Positions 34,301 to 45,779 of a stretch of DNA of 64,000 nucleotides are shown here, one piece after another. This DNA is from Clonostachys chloroleuca (taxonomy: Eukaryota > Ascomycota > Sordariomycetes > Hypocreales > Bionectriaceae), in NCBI GenBank assembly GCA_037952775.1, contig JBANAY010000003.1, forward strand, positions 36,394,001 to 36,458,000. Reading direction: 5' to 3'. Made by a program: the position numbers and the translations under genes. Position 1 is the first letter of the stretch. Each line of letters begins with the position of its first letter. The notes under the pieces are model-generated. The model saw only the letters and a list, made by a program, of their open reading frames with translations, searched no databases and was not told the DNA's origin.

Positions 34301-35083
34301 AGTAGTCGGGTTAGGCAACGTTCTATCTAGCCGTAGCAGAAAAGGCCCGCATCTTTCGCTTCGCACTAGGGCCTGAGGTTACAAGACTGCGTGGTAAGCA
34401 GAAAGTTGTAATGAATGGGTTCCGGTTTCAGTCGAGTGAACCAGTACTAGGCGAATATGGTTACAGTCCCTTGCAAGTTTATGTGAAATGAACAACTCGG
34501 CTGGCAGCGTGTTGGCTGAAACGAGCAAGTCGATTGGGATTATTCCTTAAATTAGTTCTTCCCACTCATCGTCCCACCCCCACTTTGACAAAGCAACAAT
34601 AAACCTGATCCTCCTCTTTTTTTCGATTCGGGTCAATTCAAAAGCAGCGGCCCTTGAAAAAGGAAATAAGTCGAGACGTGAAATGACTTAGGGTAGTTTC
34701 TTGTATGACTTTGATCGCATTCGGGCTTCTATTGGCCCCAGGTTGTTAAGTCAGCCTTGGCTTCGGAAACTGCCCAATCCCAGACGAGGCTCTGAAATTC
34801 TTACATCTTGGCCATCATGTTGGGCCGTCTTTGCCGTCTGGCCCTACGCCAAGGCAGCTTATTTCCGCAATTACCGGCAGTGCTGGGCCAGGTTCGTTGA
34901 CGAACCTTGAAAATAACCGCAAATGCGCCTTGGCATTTGCCCTGCTCGGTAGTCAGTCCAAGCGAAAAAATATAGAGTTCAAAAGGGGCTTGATCCCCAG
35001 ATCTGTGCCTGGCCCTGACATGCATCGATGCACACTCCCGGGCGCGCCACATCGATATTCTCCGCTGGTATACAACAACCCCG
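31380..35083. other. Long, mostly AT-rich intergenic region
   Basis: The first 500 bp are the GC-rich promoter of the Cys/Gly-rich protein. From about 31900 to 34700 the sequence is AT-rich with no coding frame; a run of 17 T lies at 33399-33415. It could be an old RIP-mutated repeat, but I see no terminal repeats or transposase remnant. Confidence 0.45.
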
Positions 35084-36580
35084 ATGGCGTGGTGGAAAAG
35101 ATCAGCGCAGTTGCTGGCTGCGATCGCATTTGCGTCGACACTCGCGGCTGCTGATGACTGCAAGAGTGACAGCACCTTTGTCATCAGCTCGCAGGATGAT
35201 GCAGACAAGCTCGGCAAATGCACCGAATACACCGGAGATGTCGGACTCTCCCCGTCTGCATCGGGCAACCTCACCGTCAGTGGCCTCGAGAAGATCACCG
35301 GCAAGCTGCTCACCGAGAGCGCTGGCGACAAATCAGCCGCCCTGGTTGGCATTACGTTCGAGAAGTTGGCGACCGTCGAAGGCTCCCTCTCGGTCAGTTC
35401 CGTCAACGGCCTGCAGTTCGTCTCCTTCCCGGCTCTGACGACCGTGGGCGGTGCTATTGAGATCTCGTCCCTCCCGGCACTAAATACGCTACAACTACCA
35501 TCCATCAACTCGATCGGAAGCTTCAAGCTTGAATCCGCACCCAAGCTCCTGAAGATGTCCGTCGGCGACGTGAAGCACGCCAAGTCCACCGACTCTAAGA
35601 TTGGTTTGAAGCACATTACTGGCGGATCCGACCGTTCTATTGTGGTCAAGAACGTTGGCGTGGACAGCCTGGATGGCCTCCTAGATCTTTACAATGCTAC
35701 CCTGGTCGATCTGTCCGAACTACCAAACCTCAACAGGGTCATTCTCTCACTTTGGCACATTGATGAGGTTCGCATTCGCGGAAATGGAAACCTGACCGTC
35801 TACATGTGGGAGAGGGCTACCACTGAAACCGTCCAGTTGGACATTGGGACGTTTGACATCGGGGGCGTAAAGCACATCTCCCCCTGTCTAACATCCGATG
35901 TAAAAAACTTCATAGTTGTCAACAACACCGCCGAGTACCTACGATTCAACTTCCGCGGATTGCAGCGCCTTGAAGTCAGGGAGAACCCCAAGCTGAAGAC
36001 ACTCATTCCTTGGGGCGGCAGCAGTCTTACTCACTGGTGGCTCCAAAACATGACGATCAAGAATAACCCGGAGTTGCTCCTTTCATATGACCCGCCTCGC
36101 AGCTCCAACGATAATCTTACCGCCAACGACTGCCCATACATGTTCGAGAACACGGAGGACAAGTTCAGGTGGCTCCCATGGGATATGAAGACGGTGGACA
36201 TCGACGCCAACATCGACAACACCTACTTGTAAGTTAACTCATACCATGTGCTCAATTAACTTCAACTACTGACTCTTACGACAAGCTCCACCTTCGTCAC
36301 GGCATGGCAAAACCAGACTGGCAGGTACGCGGAGGGGTATGGCCGAGGCCCCGAGGTAAATGAGACGTTCATCGTCACGTCCTCCAACTCGACATTTGAC
36401 TGCTCAGGCCTTGACCGTCTGCGCACTAAGACAACCGCCATCCAGGCGGGGACCTACAGCTGCCAGGGCCAGTCAAAAGCGGCATATGTGATTGATGAGA
36501 CAGCTGGCGCGGTCGGAATGTCAATGGGCGTGCTTGCAGCACTCCTGCCATTTTTAACTGCTGCCTGTGTGTTCTTATAG
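35084..36580 (+). CDS. ECM33: Ecm33/Sps2-family GPI-anchored cell-wall protein
   Basis: Supports cell-wall integrity at the plasma membrane and wall. Exons 35084-36228 and 36286-36580, intron GTAAGT...AAG, total 479 residues. Seen: signal peptide (MAWWKRSAQLLAAIAFASTLAAA), then leucine-rich receptor-L-type repeats typical of Ecm33 (GNLTVSGLEKITGKLL, LSVSSVNGLQFVSFPALTTV, AIEISSLPALNTLQLPSI, IGSFKLESAPKLLKM). There are at least eight N-x-S/T sites (NLT, NAT, NNT, NMT, NQT, NET, NST and others). A hydrophobic C-terminal segment MGVLAALLPFLTAACVFL would be replaced by the GPI anchor. Compared with canonical Ecm33 (about 400 residues with a Ser/Gly-rich stem) the C-terminal stem is short and not Ser-rich. 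A paralogue of the main ECM33 gene is possible. Confidence 0.86.
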
Positions 36581-37117
36581 TACATTTCATTGTGTTGTGT
36601 AAAATATAATTGTAATAGATAAACAAGTAGGAATAGATATCATTTAGAACAAACCATTGAAATCTGGTTCTATTTGACGCAGACATTTTCTCTCAGACAG
36701 ACCAGAACATTATTCATTTCTTCTTTGTAGGCATAATTGAATAAAGTAGCAGTTGTCAATTGCTAAAATAGTTCAAGTTTCGCAGTATGTACTTTCTTCG
36801 CTCGCTGGTAGACTTATTGGCTTTTCAAACTTTCGTTCCTTTTGATTTATATTTGGAGAAAATAGCCATTGGGCGAGGGACAAACTTTTTCGTTCACGAT
36901 TGTCGTAGTGTCAGACCAAAGACATGGGGCGGCTAACCGCGCCGCTTATTCACGTTATGGCTTGCCGTTATGCTGACATGAAGCTAAGAACTTTATAAAT
37001 AGGTAGTCCCATGTAATTGAAACGGCTAACCTCTCTCTCACCCCAGTGCTCTAATGCTTCAGTCTTCTGAATCCCCAGATATTGCACATCAATTGAGTCA
37101 TATCGCCAATCGTCGGC
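36581..37117. other. Intergenic region, promoter of the epoxide hydrolase
   Basis: No gene. AT-rich; TTTATAAATAGG at about 36993-37004 is a TATA candidate 115-125 bp before the next start codon. Confidence 0.45.
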
Positions 37118-38479
37118 ATGGCGCGTGCTACTCCCTTCCACATCAAACTCTCCGACGGCGACCTCGCTTGGATCACTGAGCGCGTGCGCACCACCCGCCT
37201 TCCCGCAGGACGAGACCTACCAGCGGACGAGCTCTGGAAGTCGTGGGGCCTCCCTGTTGAATATGCGCGGAAGCTCAAAGATTACTGGGTCAACGAGTAC
37301 GACTGGCGGCGTGTGGAGAGGAAGCTCAACGAGGAGCTGGAGCAGTACACGATCCCGATTGACCACCGCGGGGAAGACCTCACCATTCACTTCGTCCATC
37401 ACAGATCGCCTGCAAAGGCCGCGATCCCACTTCTCATCGTCCATGGCTGGCCCGGGAGCGTATTTGAGATCAAACCCATTATCCGACACTTGACACACCC
37501 GACCTCGCCGGAACAGCAGGCCTACCATGTTGTGGTCCCGTCTCTCCCCGGCTTTGGGTTCTCATCGTATCCGTCCAAGCCGTGCAGCCCGCTGGAAATG
37601 CCCGATATCCTCTGCAAGCTCATGACCTCGCTCGGGTACAGCCGCTTCATGGCCCAGGGAGGTGATTGGGGCGCGCAAATAGTTCGGATCCTGGCTACCA
37701 GATATCCAACGCACTGCCCAGCCGTGCATCTCAACTGCGTTGTGAACGGACCACCAAACCCCCTGAGACAGCCAATTGCGTGTCTCCGCCTGCTGCTGGC
37801 CTATGTAGCGGGTGGCTGGGGGCTAGACGAGTACGAAAAGCGGATGCTGGGGCGAATGAAGTGGTTCCTCGAGTACGAGGCGGGCTCCAGTGCCATCCAG
37901 GGGACGAAGCCGCTGACGGTGTCTTATGGGCTCACAGACTCGCCTTTTGGGATGATGTGCTGGCTGAGAGAGAAACTTGAAGGTGCCGTCGGGGAGGGGT
38001 TTGAGATTTCGCTGGAGGACTCCATCACTTGGGCCATGGTATGAGATTTCCTTTACTTTGGGTACAACAGAATGTAGGCTGACAATACCCTCTCCACAAT
38101 AGCCGTACATAATCAACGGCAGTCCAGGTCATGCTGAAATTTATAAATGGATGCCACGGGGCGATGAACAGAGCCTCATGAAGGCACTCTCGGTCCCGAT
38201 ACCCAGCCAAGTTGCATTTGGGGCATCCATCTTTCCCAACGGTAAGTCTTCCCCATACTTGATCCTTCTAATGCTAACGATGTTGAACAAGATGTGGTGT
38301 ACATACCCCGTTGGTGGGCTGAAGGGTCGGCATCCCAGAATATCATATTCTGGAAACAACATGAGAAGGGTGGGCACTTCCCTTGCTTTGAAGTACCAGA
38401 GGTCTTAGCTGAGGACATACGAGCTTTTACTCGTGTGCTAGATAAAACGACTATGGGTATTCTAAGGGAGTTTAAGTAG
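37118..38479 (+). CDS. Epoxide hydrolase (EHN-type alpha/beta hydrolase)
   Basis: Opens epoxides with water via an aspartyl ester intermediate. Exons 37118-38038, 38103-38241 and 38292-38479 join in frame (TWAM-PYIING and FPN-DVVYIP) to 415 residues. Seen: the N-terminal EHN domain (FHIKLSDGDLAWITERV...VEYARKLKDYWVNEYDWRRVE), oxyanion-hole motif HGWPGS near residue 109, PSLPGFGFSS, the nucleophile elbow GGDWGAQ (about D183), and the acid at FPND (about D354, where most relatives have Glu). The catalytic His is in KGGHFPCFEVPE (about H382). This layout is that of microsomal and juvenile-hormone-type epoxide hydrolases. It has no membrane anchor at the N-terminus, so is probably cytosolic. All triad positions are filled, so activity is likely; the substrate could be a xenobiotic or an endogenous epoxide. 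Confidence 0.93.
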
Positions 38480-38820
38480 ATGCTTGACGAAAATTTGATG
38501 AGACAGGGGAGGAATAGGACGGCGTAGCTGGATGCTTGGAGCAGTAAGTTCTGGATGAGACCAGGCCCTATGATGGCCGTACCGCAAGATAAACGATACC
38601 CTAATAATATCACTCATTCACCGAATAGAGTTTAATTCCTCAATCACAGTCTGAACAGATGCTTAAGGTGCTACGCTCTGATTATACTTAGATCGAGCAG
38701 CCTAGTAGGGGATTTTTGAGGTCTAGAAGAAGTAATGAATGTATTCTTATATTTACAATGAGAAATGATGTCAAAAATCATTGGTACCGTGTAATGTGTA
38801 TTCCTCCAACAGAGATACTA
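38480..38820. other. Shared 3' region of two convergent genes
   Basis: 341 bp between the stop codons of the epoxide hydrolase and the SnoaL-like gene. AT-rich, no frame of note; presumably both 3' ends. Confidence 0.5.
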
Positions 38821-39377
38821 CTACTCATGCAGGTACTTAATCTCCTTTCCAGCGTTGGGGAGTGCAACCAGTCCAAGCTGCTGAAGGGCTGTCAGCGCTC
38901 CCTCCTCGCCAGTCTCGTCCACAATGAGACCATCCTTGAGAGTGAAAATAGTAATGCCGGAAAAATGAATTTTCTTGCCGGTGTTGGGTTCATTGAGAGC
39001 ACCGACGGCTAGGTCGCTGAAGGCTACACCAGTGTGAGTGCCGCCACCGATCCAACGACCAACAACATAAGGACCACTCGCGATCAGAGGATGCTGATAC
39101 GAATAAAATGAGATGTCAGGGAAGGCCTGTTAAAAATATGAAAATCAGTGTTCTGGCCCGGCATGCAGAATTATATTGGTGTGTCACTTACTTCCTTGAA
39201 TTCGGAGAGCATTTGCTTGGCCGCTGCCCTTCCATATCGTGGACCATGCATCGGATAGTTGATGACGAAGTCATCGGCGCAGAGCTTGTCAACGATTTCG
39301 GGGTTGGCTTTGCCCCAATACTCGGAGAAGTATTCGGAAACGACTTCAATGTTTTTCTTCTCTTCGACGGCAGACAT
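38821..39377 (-). CDS. SnoaL-like (NTF2-fold) protein, polyketide-cyclase family
   Basis: Exons 39377-39192 and 39126-38821 (intron GTAAGT...ACAG), 163 residues. Seen: MSAVEEKKNIEVVSEYFSEYW followed by IVDKLCADDFVINYPMHGP, with AAAKQMLSEFKEAFPDISF across the splice. A barrel of strands follows: YVVGRWIGGGTHTGVAF, GKKIHFSGITIFTLKDGLIVDE. This is the SnoaL/ester-cyclase subgroup of the NTF2-like superfamily, small cone-shaped enzymes that include aldol cyclases, dehydratases and isomerases. No targeting signal. It faces the epoxide hydrolase tail to tail; co-function is possible but unproven. The Asp-His pair of SnoaL cannot be mapped with certainty by eye. Confidence 0.85.
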
Positions 39378-40674
39378 TGTAGGTGGCTTTGGTGTTGGTG
39401 GGTGTTAATTTTTTTAGTTTGTTGGTAATGCTTGAGGAGAGAAGCTGGCAAGCTAGTCACTTCGGCTGGGCGGTCCCAGCTGATTTATTTATACATCTTA
39501 ATTTATCATTGTAAATTGTATCTCTGGTTGTGAAATCCAAGATCATTGCCGTTGATATGATGCACACCTCTCACTGCCAAATGTTTGATTCGCCATATCC
39601 ATGGCATCGCGGAGCCGGCGCTGGCGCTTGTGGGGCATGCGATGTCTCCCAGCGATCCTCACTGGCAATATCGAATGCAACAACTTGTGACACAATAAGG
39701 GGAGCATTTCTGATTCGCGATATCTGTGGCAATCCCGGCTGACGCGGGGACTAATAAGAGCTTCATCTCTATGTGCAATTCTAATTGGCTATATCGAGTG
39801 CAAGCGACATAGCTCCCATGAAGAGCTCTTGTTGACCAAAAGTAAGCCTTGGATACAGCTTATGTAATCTTTGTGTGACGCTGAAATGCGCTGTGATGAC
39901 CCTCAACCGCCCTATGATTCTAGGCTTCTTCTGGTGAGATTGCACGAGCACATGCCCAAAGAGTGCGGAAGGACACTAGCTGTGTTGGGTGTTATACAAC
40001 GAGGCCGGTGGGTGGATTACGGCAGGGTTCAGGCAGTCAGACCGGCTTGGCATCACGAGCGAACGCAATCATGGCGAGATAATTCAATATATCAATCACC
40101 TGGACAATTTACAAGGATTCGGATACTTGGAGTGCAATTACCTGGACGCCGCATTTGGAGACACGGATATTAAAGCTGCTCTTAGTATATGTGCACGCCA
40201 GCCTCATATACAGCCGACGGCACTCCAACGAAACGACGTCAGACAGACAGGACGAACTTCTGCAAAGCCCTCGCTCGGCAATGAGCTGCAGATCAGATTT
40301 GGCAGGGCAGCTCAGCTTGCTCATGTGCACGTCAGCGTCTTACGACGCCTCCTCTCGATTCAGCCTCAGCTGGGTCCTGGGCCTTGGCTGGCTACCTGGA
40401 TGTGGCTTAGCACTTGGAGTCGCCAGCTTGGAGCCTGATAGCGCCTGTCCTTGGCGCTGAGTGCTGCCAGTGAGCGATGGCCAGCCCTACGGCCCGCTGC
40501 AGCGGCAGGCTACGCATCCCGTGGGAATGAGAACCACCTCATCCGGTTCGTTGTCCTCATCATCATCGGCACTTTTGTTTATGCCCTACACATTCCACCC
40601 GCCAGTGTTTGATTTAAGAGACGGCCGTTGCCACTCTCACGCACCAGCACACGTCTTCACCAATCCACCCCGCC
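39378..40674. other. Intergenic region between divergent genes
   Basis: Promoters of the SnoaL-like gene and the ankyrin protein. Open frames at 39870-40460 have no recognisable motif and are judged chance. Confidence 0.5.
39486..39493 (-). promoter_or_regulatory. TATA box of the SnoaL-like gene
   Basis: TATAAATA on the minus strand, 109 bp before the ATG at 39377; near-consensus sequence at a typical distance. Confidence 0.5.
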
Positions 40675-42713
40675 ATGGACGGATTCTCAGTCACATCGCT
40701 CACATCTCTGTGTGACACCATCTCACACGCTGCCGTCTCCACCAACACCGAGCTCTCTGATCTGCTGCGCGCAATTCCCAACGAGAAGGCCCAGCAGTCC
40801 TTCACACCTTCTCTACGGGTCGCTGCAAAGCCTCGGCAACGAGATCACCCAGCTCCAGAAATCATTGACGCAGGCTTCGGTTCTTTCCGAGTCGCTGCGC
40901 GGTCAGCTCCAGGAGTACCTGTCCGACTGCCAGAGGACCCTGGCCAGCCTCAACAAGCAAGTATTGCGACTTGATTCCAGCCTGGCCGACAGAATCAGCC
41001 ATACGTATTTATCAACTCGCAAAGAGTATTTCGCTGCGCACTGCCAACTTCTCAGATTCTTCACCACTACCCTTCACATGTAAGGCGCCCAGATTCCCTT
41101 TGTTCGAGGCCCAACCCCGCACTCGTGGTTTGTGCACTTTCGGCTGACACTTCGCCTACAGCAACGACATTGCACAGCAGGATGCTGCGTTGAAAAGCAC
41201 AGATGGCGAAAGTACCCTATCGCTGGTCAATGACGCATCAAAGGCCATCTCTAAATTCCCTGAAATCCTCCAAGACGAGACCGGCGCAGCACCGTCCTAC
41301 GAGTCTGTGTCCTCAGGTTCGGCCCCTCCCCTCGCAGGCAAAGCTGGCGGCGATGAGCTGCCACCCGCCTACGAGAACGTCACCAATGCCGGCGCAGACG
41401 AGCCCGAAGAGAGTGGGTTTGACCTGACCTCTCTCAAGCACTCATGGAAGGCCTTGACCTCTGGATTTAGCTGGTTCAAACCCGACCCGTTAGTAACTGC
41501 CCTGTGCGAGGCAAGTTTGCGAGGCGACGTGAAGCAAGTGGCCGGATTACTGCAGCAGGGCGCCAATATCGACGGCCGCAACGACAAGAGCATGACGCCG
41601 CTAGCCTGCGCCGTAAAGGCGAACCAAGCAAACGCCGTCAGATTCTTGCTCTCTGCAGGCGCAAATGACAAGACGGGCGCCAAGATCCCCCCGCTCTTCG
41701 AAGCCGCATCGGCGGGCAGTCTCGAGGTCGCCCAGGTCTTCCTGGAGAGAGGTGCAAAGGCTAGCGAGAAGAGCGTATCCGGGCATCACTACTTCTACGA
41801 TGTAGTGAACGGCGATGGGACCAGCCTGGAAGGCGTCCGGTTCCTTCTGCAGCACGGTGCAACTGTGGACATGACTAGCACACCTGGACGACTGCCCATT
41901 GTATGCGCCGTGAGGAAGAACCGCCTCGACCTGGTGAAGCTCCTGCTAGAGTATGGCGCGGCCGCCAACTCAGCCGACTACACCGGATCTTCGGTCATTT
42001 CGCTTGCCATCGACCAGGACCCCAACTCGGAGATGGTGGACCTACTTCTACAACGCGGGGCACCCGCCAACTCGAAAACGATCTCTGGACAACCCATTCT
42101 GGCAGTGGCCGTCTCCAAGAGAAGTCTCCCGTTGACGAGAAAGCTGTTGGAAAGAGGTGCCAAGGGCGACGCCAAGGACATTTCCGGATCTCCCCTCATC
42201 ATCAACGTGATCAAGGACTCGCACATTTCCGAGACCGAGAGGACCGAATACGTGCGGCTTCTGCTCCTGCACGGCGCCTCCGTCAAGGTCAAGGACATTG
42301 CCGGACAGGCCCCTGTGTTGCACCACGCGATGCAGAGGGCAAACGGCGACATCGTGGCCCTGTTGCTGCACTACGGCGCCGACACCACCAAGAACATGTC
42401 GAACGGAGAGTCGCTGCTCTGCAATGCCATCACCAACGGACGGCTGGACCAGGTGTCGGCGCTGCTCAAGTACAAGACGAATCCCAACCTGCCCAACTCA
42501 AAAGGCCAGTCGCCGCTCATGATGGCGCTGATAAAACAAGACCTGAAGCTGATACACCTGCTGAGGAAGCACGGCGCGGATATCAACCAGGACGAGAGAG
42601 CGATCGCGACGGTTCTGGGACGGTCAGATATCCGTCAGGCTCTCGGGCTGGATGCACCTGCGGGAGGGCCGTCGTCGCCGACATCCCGGACGACGAGTAC
42701 GGAGAAGAATTGA
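40675..42713 (+). CDS. Ankyrin-repeat protein with fungal N-terminal helical domain and PPxY motif
   Basis: Exons about 40675-41079 and 41162-42713 (GTAAGG...CAG). The product is about 651 residues if one surplus base near 40797-40812 is removed; before it the frame reads AIPNEKAQQ, after it LLYGSLQSLGNEITQLQK. Regions: an N-terminal coiled-coil-prone part (GQLQEYLSDCQRTLASLNKQV); a disordered linker with APSYESV and PPAYENV, the latter a PPxY motif that binds WW domains such as those of Rsp5-type ubiquitin ligases; and about ten ankyrin repeats from residue 240 on (for example SLRGDVKQVAGLLQQGANID, RKNRLDLVKLLLEYGAA). A Ser/Thr/Pro tail ends the protein. It probably acts as a cytosolic adaptor; partner unknown. 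The single break may be a sequence error, because everything else is intact. Confidence 0.8.
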
Positions 42714-42847
42714 CGAATTAATGTATTGAGCGGTCTATAGTTTATTTTTTGTATAAAAAGCGCTTTCTAGCTTTCCCAGCCTTAGATGTAACTCCTTCCT
42801 CTTCCTCTAGCTTTCCTTAAGTGTGAATCTCGGCTCACCCAACCTTT

Positions 42848-43644
42848 TCACCGTCGCGCCACCACCTCGCTCAACCACCACTGATGAATCCTCGCATCCT
42901 GGGTCAACTCGGGGTGGAAGCTCATCCCCAGTACGTTACCCTGCCTCGCGGCGATGATGTCCCCCGAGCCCCCCTCGTCTGCGCCTGCGACTGCCCGGCC
43001 CGCATCCGGTCCACGCGGTTCTCCAGCGTCGCCAGCACCTCGACGCCGCCGTCGCCCAGCACCTCCTCCACCACGGGCGCGCGGATGAATACCCCGCGGA
43101 AGGGCCTCCTCTCCCCTTGATCTGAGGAGGGGGGATGAACGGCAGATCTAGGTCAGCCTCGAAGGACTCGATCTGCCGGCCGAAGTGGTTCCGGTGGACG
43201 CACACGTCGAGCCCGCCGATGAGTTCCTGGCCGCCTTGCTTGGTGGCGTTGGCGCGCTGGGAGAGGAGGATGAAGCCTGCGCAGGTGCCCCAGGTTGGTT
43301 TCTTCTGGACTCTTTCCCACTGTTAATCTTCGTATCATTTTTTTAAATCTATTAGGTAGGATAAAGACTCACTTGACAAAGTCGCGGAGGTTCTGGAGGA
43401 GGTCCGTCTGGGCGGCGATGAGGGAGATGGTGGTGCTCTCGCCGCCGGGGATGATGAGGGCGTCGCAGGTGGCGAGCTGGTCGGAGGTGCGGACCTGGAT
43501 GAAGGAGAAGTCGGCAGACAGGGACTTGAGGTGCTGGGCGGCCTGGTGGAGGAGGGAGAGGTGTTCGTGGAAGCCGCCTTGGAGGGCGAGGACCCCAACG
43601 CAGATGCGCTTGCGGGGGGCCGTGTGTAGTTGTGAGGCGGTCAT
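42848..43644 (-). CDS. SNO1: Pyridoxal 5'-phosphate synthase, glutaminase subunit (PdxT/Sno1), with two frame breaks
   Basis: Releases ammonia from glutamine and passes it to the PdxS/Snz subunit to make vitamin B6. Exon 1 43644-43373, intron GTGAGT...AAAG, exon 2 43311-42848. Seen: [13 protein letters not shown], the glutamine-site loop LIIPGGEST, the nucleophile loop [37 protein letters not shown] and the His/Glu pair in MSFHPEL. Two single-base losses interrupt the frame: at the short G-run 43102-43104, and near 42988-42998. Adding one base at each gives 245 residues, the family's normal length, with every catalytic residue present. Because its partner next door is perfect, I judge the breaks to be sequence errors; true loss is the alternative and would imply reliance on free ammonia. 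Met at 43644 is preferred over an upstream ATG because family similarity begins there. Confidence 0.88.
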
Positions 43645-44855
43645 GGTGATGGATGAGATGTGATTCTGGAGATTGAGGAGTGAGGGAAGTTCAAGTGAAG
43701 AAAACGAGATGGCAGAAGTCGAGTTTGTCAAAGTCAGTCAATCAAAAGGGTGCTATCTTCCAGGAAATGTACTTGCTTTCCGGGATATCGCCGTCGTTGC
43801 AGCAAATGATCGACCACTGTGACATTCACTGTGTCGTTCACCATCCGGTTACATGGACTAGCGGCCGGTGCGGAGGTACAACTCATGCAACCGACGTGGT
43901 AATCCGGATGTCGCAGATAGACACTTGATACGGAAGACTGGTGGAAGCAAAGCAGAGAAGAAAACGACGCCCGTAGGAGGGGCGAATTGAGTAGCTCCGC
44001 TGCCCGCACAGGCGCTAATGCACATCGCCGGCTGCACGCTGCAGGTGCGGAGCCACTGATGCCTCCGCACTTTCCCTCCACACTCTGCGCCGTCGGCATT
44101 TTGCACCTCCACTGGCCTGACTGACTCTCCAACCGTTGCTGGATGCATCCATTGCTGGTGTTGAACTGACCCAAAAAGGGGAAGACCGCCGCCGTAACGA
44201 ACGTCTGGTCTCCGACTAGACCGAACTCTGTGGCCCCCCGTGTCTACTCCGGTCACACTCCGACCTTCCTGCGTGGCCTCGATGCAGAGACATGCATCCG
44301 TGCAGCCCGGCTGTCATCCGACCTGCGTTATCTCCCGCACCGGCACTCACCCACATGCTGCTGTACCAGGTACGTGTCGCCTGCACGCACGCTGGAACAT
44401 CCGCGCAGCGGCATGGAGCTCAAACCCCGTGGCACTGCCGCATCAGGTAATTTGTCCAGAAAGACGGCAGCTCGCGTCTAGGCCAGCAGCGGGTAGCGAC
44501 GGTCCTGCTAGATCAAGTTAAGCCGATGGTCTGACTCTACAGACGGTCCGCTTGATGTACTGCCGTGCTACAACGTGCTAGGCTTGGAGATCGACTCAGA
44601 GTTGGCCAGTTTCCCCCGACCCTGCACTCGGCTCTCGCTTCCGTTCATGTAACCGACATGTATCTTTCCATCTATTGCTGTGCATGATACCGCGGAGGTA
44701 TTTAAAAGTCGCCACCCCCAAACTCTACTGACTAAACAGAAGAAAAAAAATCCAATTCAGTACACGATCGATTCAGATCTTCACTCTATATCAACCCCTA
44801 CGCATCCCTACTCATCTTCTACTCATCCATATAACCCACACACTATACAGCCATC
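43645..44855. promoter_or_regulatory. Shared divergent promoter of the SNO/SNZ pair
   Basis: The two subunits of one enzyme diverge from this 1.2-kb stretch, an arrangement also known from yeast SNZ/SNO pairs and allowing joint control. No gene inside. Candidate core element on the SNZ side is TATTTAAA at 44699-44706. Confidence 0.6.
44699..44706 (+). promoter_or_regulatory. TATA-like element of the SNZ gene
   Basis: TATTTAAA, 150 bp before the ATG, followed by a pyrimidine-rich leader (44770-44850), common for strongly expressed fungal genes. Confidence 0.4.
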
Positions 44856-45779
44856 ATGACCAACGACGCCTCCCAGTCGGGCGCCGCCCCCACAGACAAG
44901 ACCTCCTTCGCTCTCAAGGCCGGTCTCGCCCAGATGCTCAAGGGCGGCGTCATCATGGACGTGACCAACCCCGAGCAGGCCCGCATCGCCGAGGACGCGG
45001 GCGCCTGCGCCGTCATGGCCCTCGAGCGCGTCCCCGCCGACATCCGCAAGGACGGCGGCGTCGCCCGCATGTCCGACCCCTCCGTCATCAAGGCCATCCA
45101 GGAGGCCGTCACCATCCCCGTCATGGCCAAGGCCCGCATCGGCCACGACGTCGAGTGCCAGATCCTCGAGGCCTTGGGAGTCGACTACATCGACGAGAGC
45201 GAGGTCCTCACCCCCGCCGACGACGAGTCCCACGTCGAGAAGGCGCCCTTCAGCGTCCCCTTTGTCTGCGGCTGCCGCAACCTCGGCGAGGCCCTGCGCC
45301 GCATCGCCGAGGGCGCCGCCATGATCCGCACAAAGGGCGAGGCGGGCACGGGCGACGTCGTCGAGGCCGTCCGCCACATCAAGACGGTCAACAGGGAGAT
45401 CGCCCAAGCCAAGGCCGCACTGGCCGAGGGCGGCGTCCTCCGCGTCCGTGAGCTCGCCCGCAAGCTCGAGGTCGACGCCAAGCTGCTCCAGCAGACCGCC
45501 GAGCTGGGCCGTCTGCCGGTGGTCAACTTCGCCGCCGGCGGCGTGGCCACCCCCGCGGACGCCGCCCTCATGATGCAGCTGGGCTGCGACGGCGTCTTCG
45601 TCGGCAGCGGCATCTTCAAGTCGGGCGACCCCGCCAAGCGGGCCAAGGCCATCGTGCAGGCCGTGACGCACTACAAGGACGCCAAGGTGCTCGCCCAGGT
45701 GAGCGAGGGCTTGGGCGAGGCCATGGTCGGCATCAACTGTGACAAGATGCTGCCCGAGGAGAGGCTGGCGCACAGGTAG
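44856..45779 (+). CDS. SNZ1: Pyridoxal 5'-phosphate synthase, synthase subunit (PdxS/Snz1)
   Basis: Condenses ribose 5-phosphate, glyceraldehyde 3-phosphate and ammonia to pyridoxal 5'-phosphate as a dodecameric TIM-barrel ring decorated with PdxT. Single exon, 307 residues. Seen: [15 protein letters not shown] with the essential Asp (D35), [11 protein letters not shown] with the ribose-binding Lys (K92), [11 protein letters not shown] with the second active-site Lys (K160), [19 protein letters not shown] phosphate site, and the flexible C-terminal tail after [12 protein letters not shown]. Nothing is missing. Codon use is strongly C-ending, as in highly expressed fungal genes. Called pyroA in Aspergillus and pdx-1 in Neurospora. 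Diverges from its glutaminase partner. Confidence 0.98.
   Translation: MTNDASQSGAAPTDKTSFALKAGLAQMLKGGVIMDVTNPEQARIAEDAGACAVMALERVPADIRKDGGVARMSDPSVIKAIQEAVTIPVMAKARIGHDVECQILEALGVDYIDESEVLTPADDESHVEKAPFSVPFVCGCRNLGEALRRIAEGAAMIRTKGEAGTGDVVEAVRHIKTVNREIAQAKAALAEGGVLRVRELARKLEVDAKLLQQTAELGRLPVVNFAAGGVATPADAALMMQLGCDGVFVGSGIFKSGDPAKRAKAIVQAVTHYKDAKVLAQVSEGLGEAMVGINCDKMLPEERLAHR

Noticed and set aside
31900..34700. Possible RIP-mutated transposon in AT-rich DNA
   Set aside because: No terminal repeats, target duplications or transposase/reverse-transcriptase remnants found by eye.
39870..40460. Overlapping plus-strand frames upstream of the ankyrin gene
   Set aside because: No start context, motif or splice pattern; frames are biased and contradict each other.
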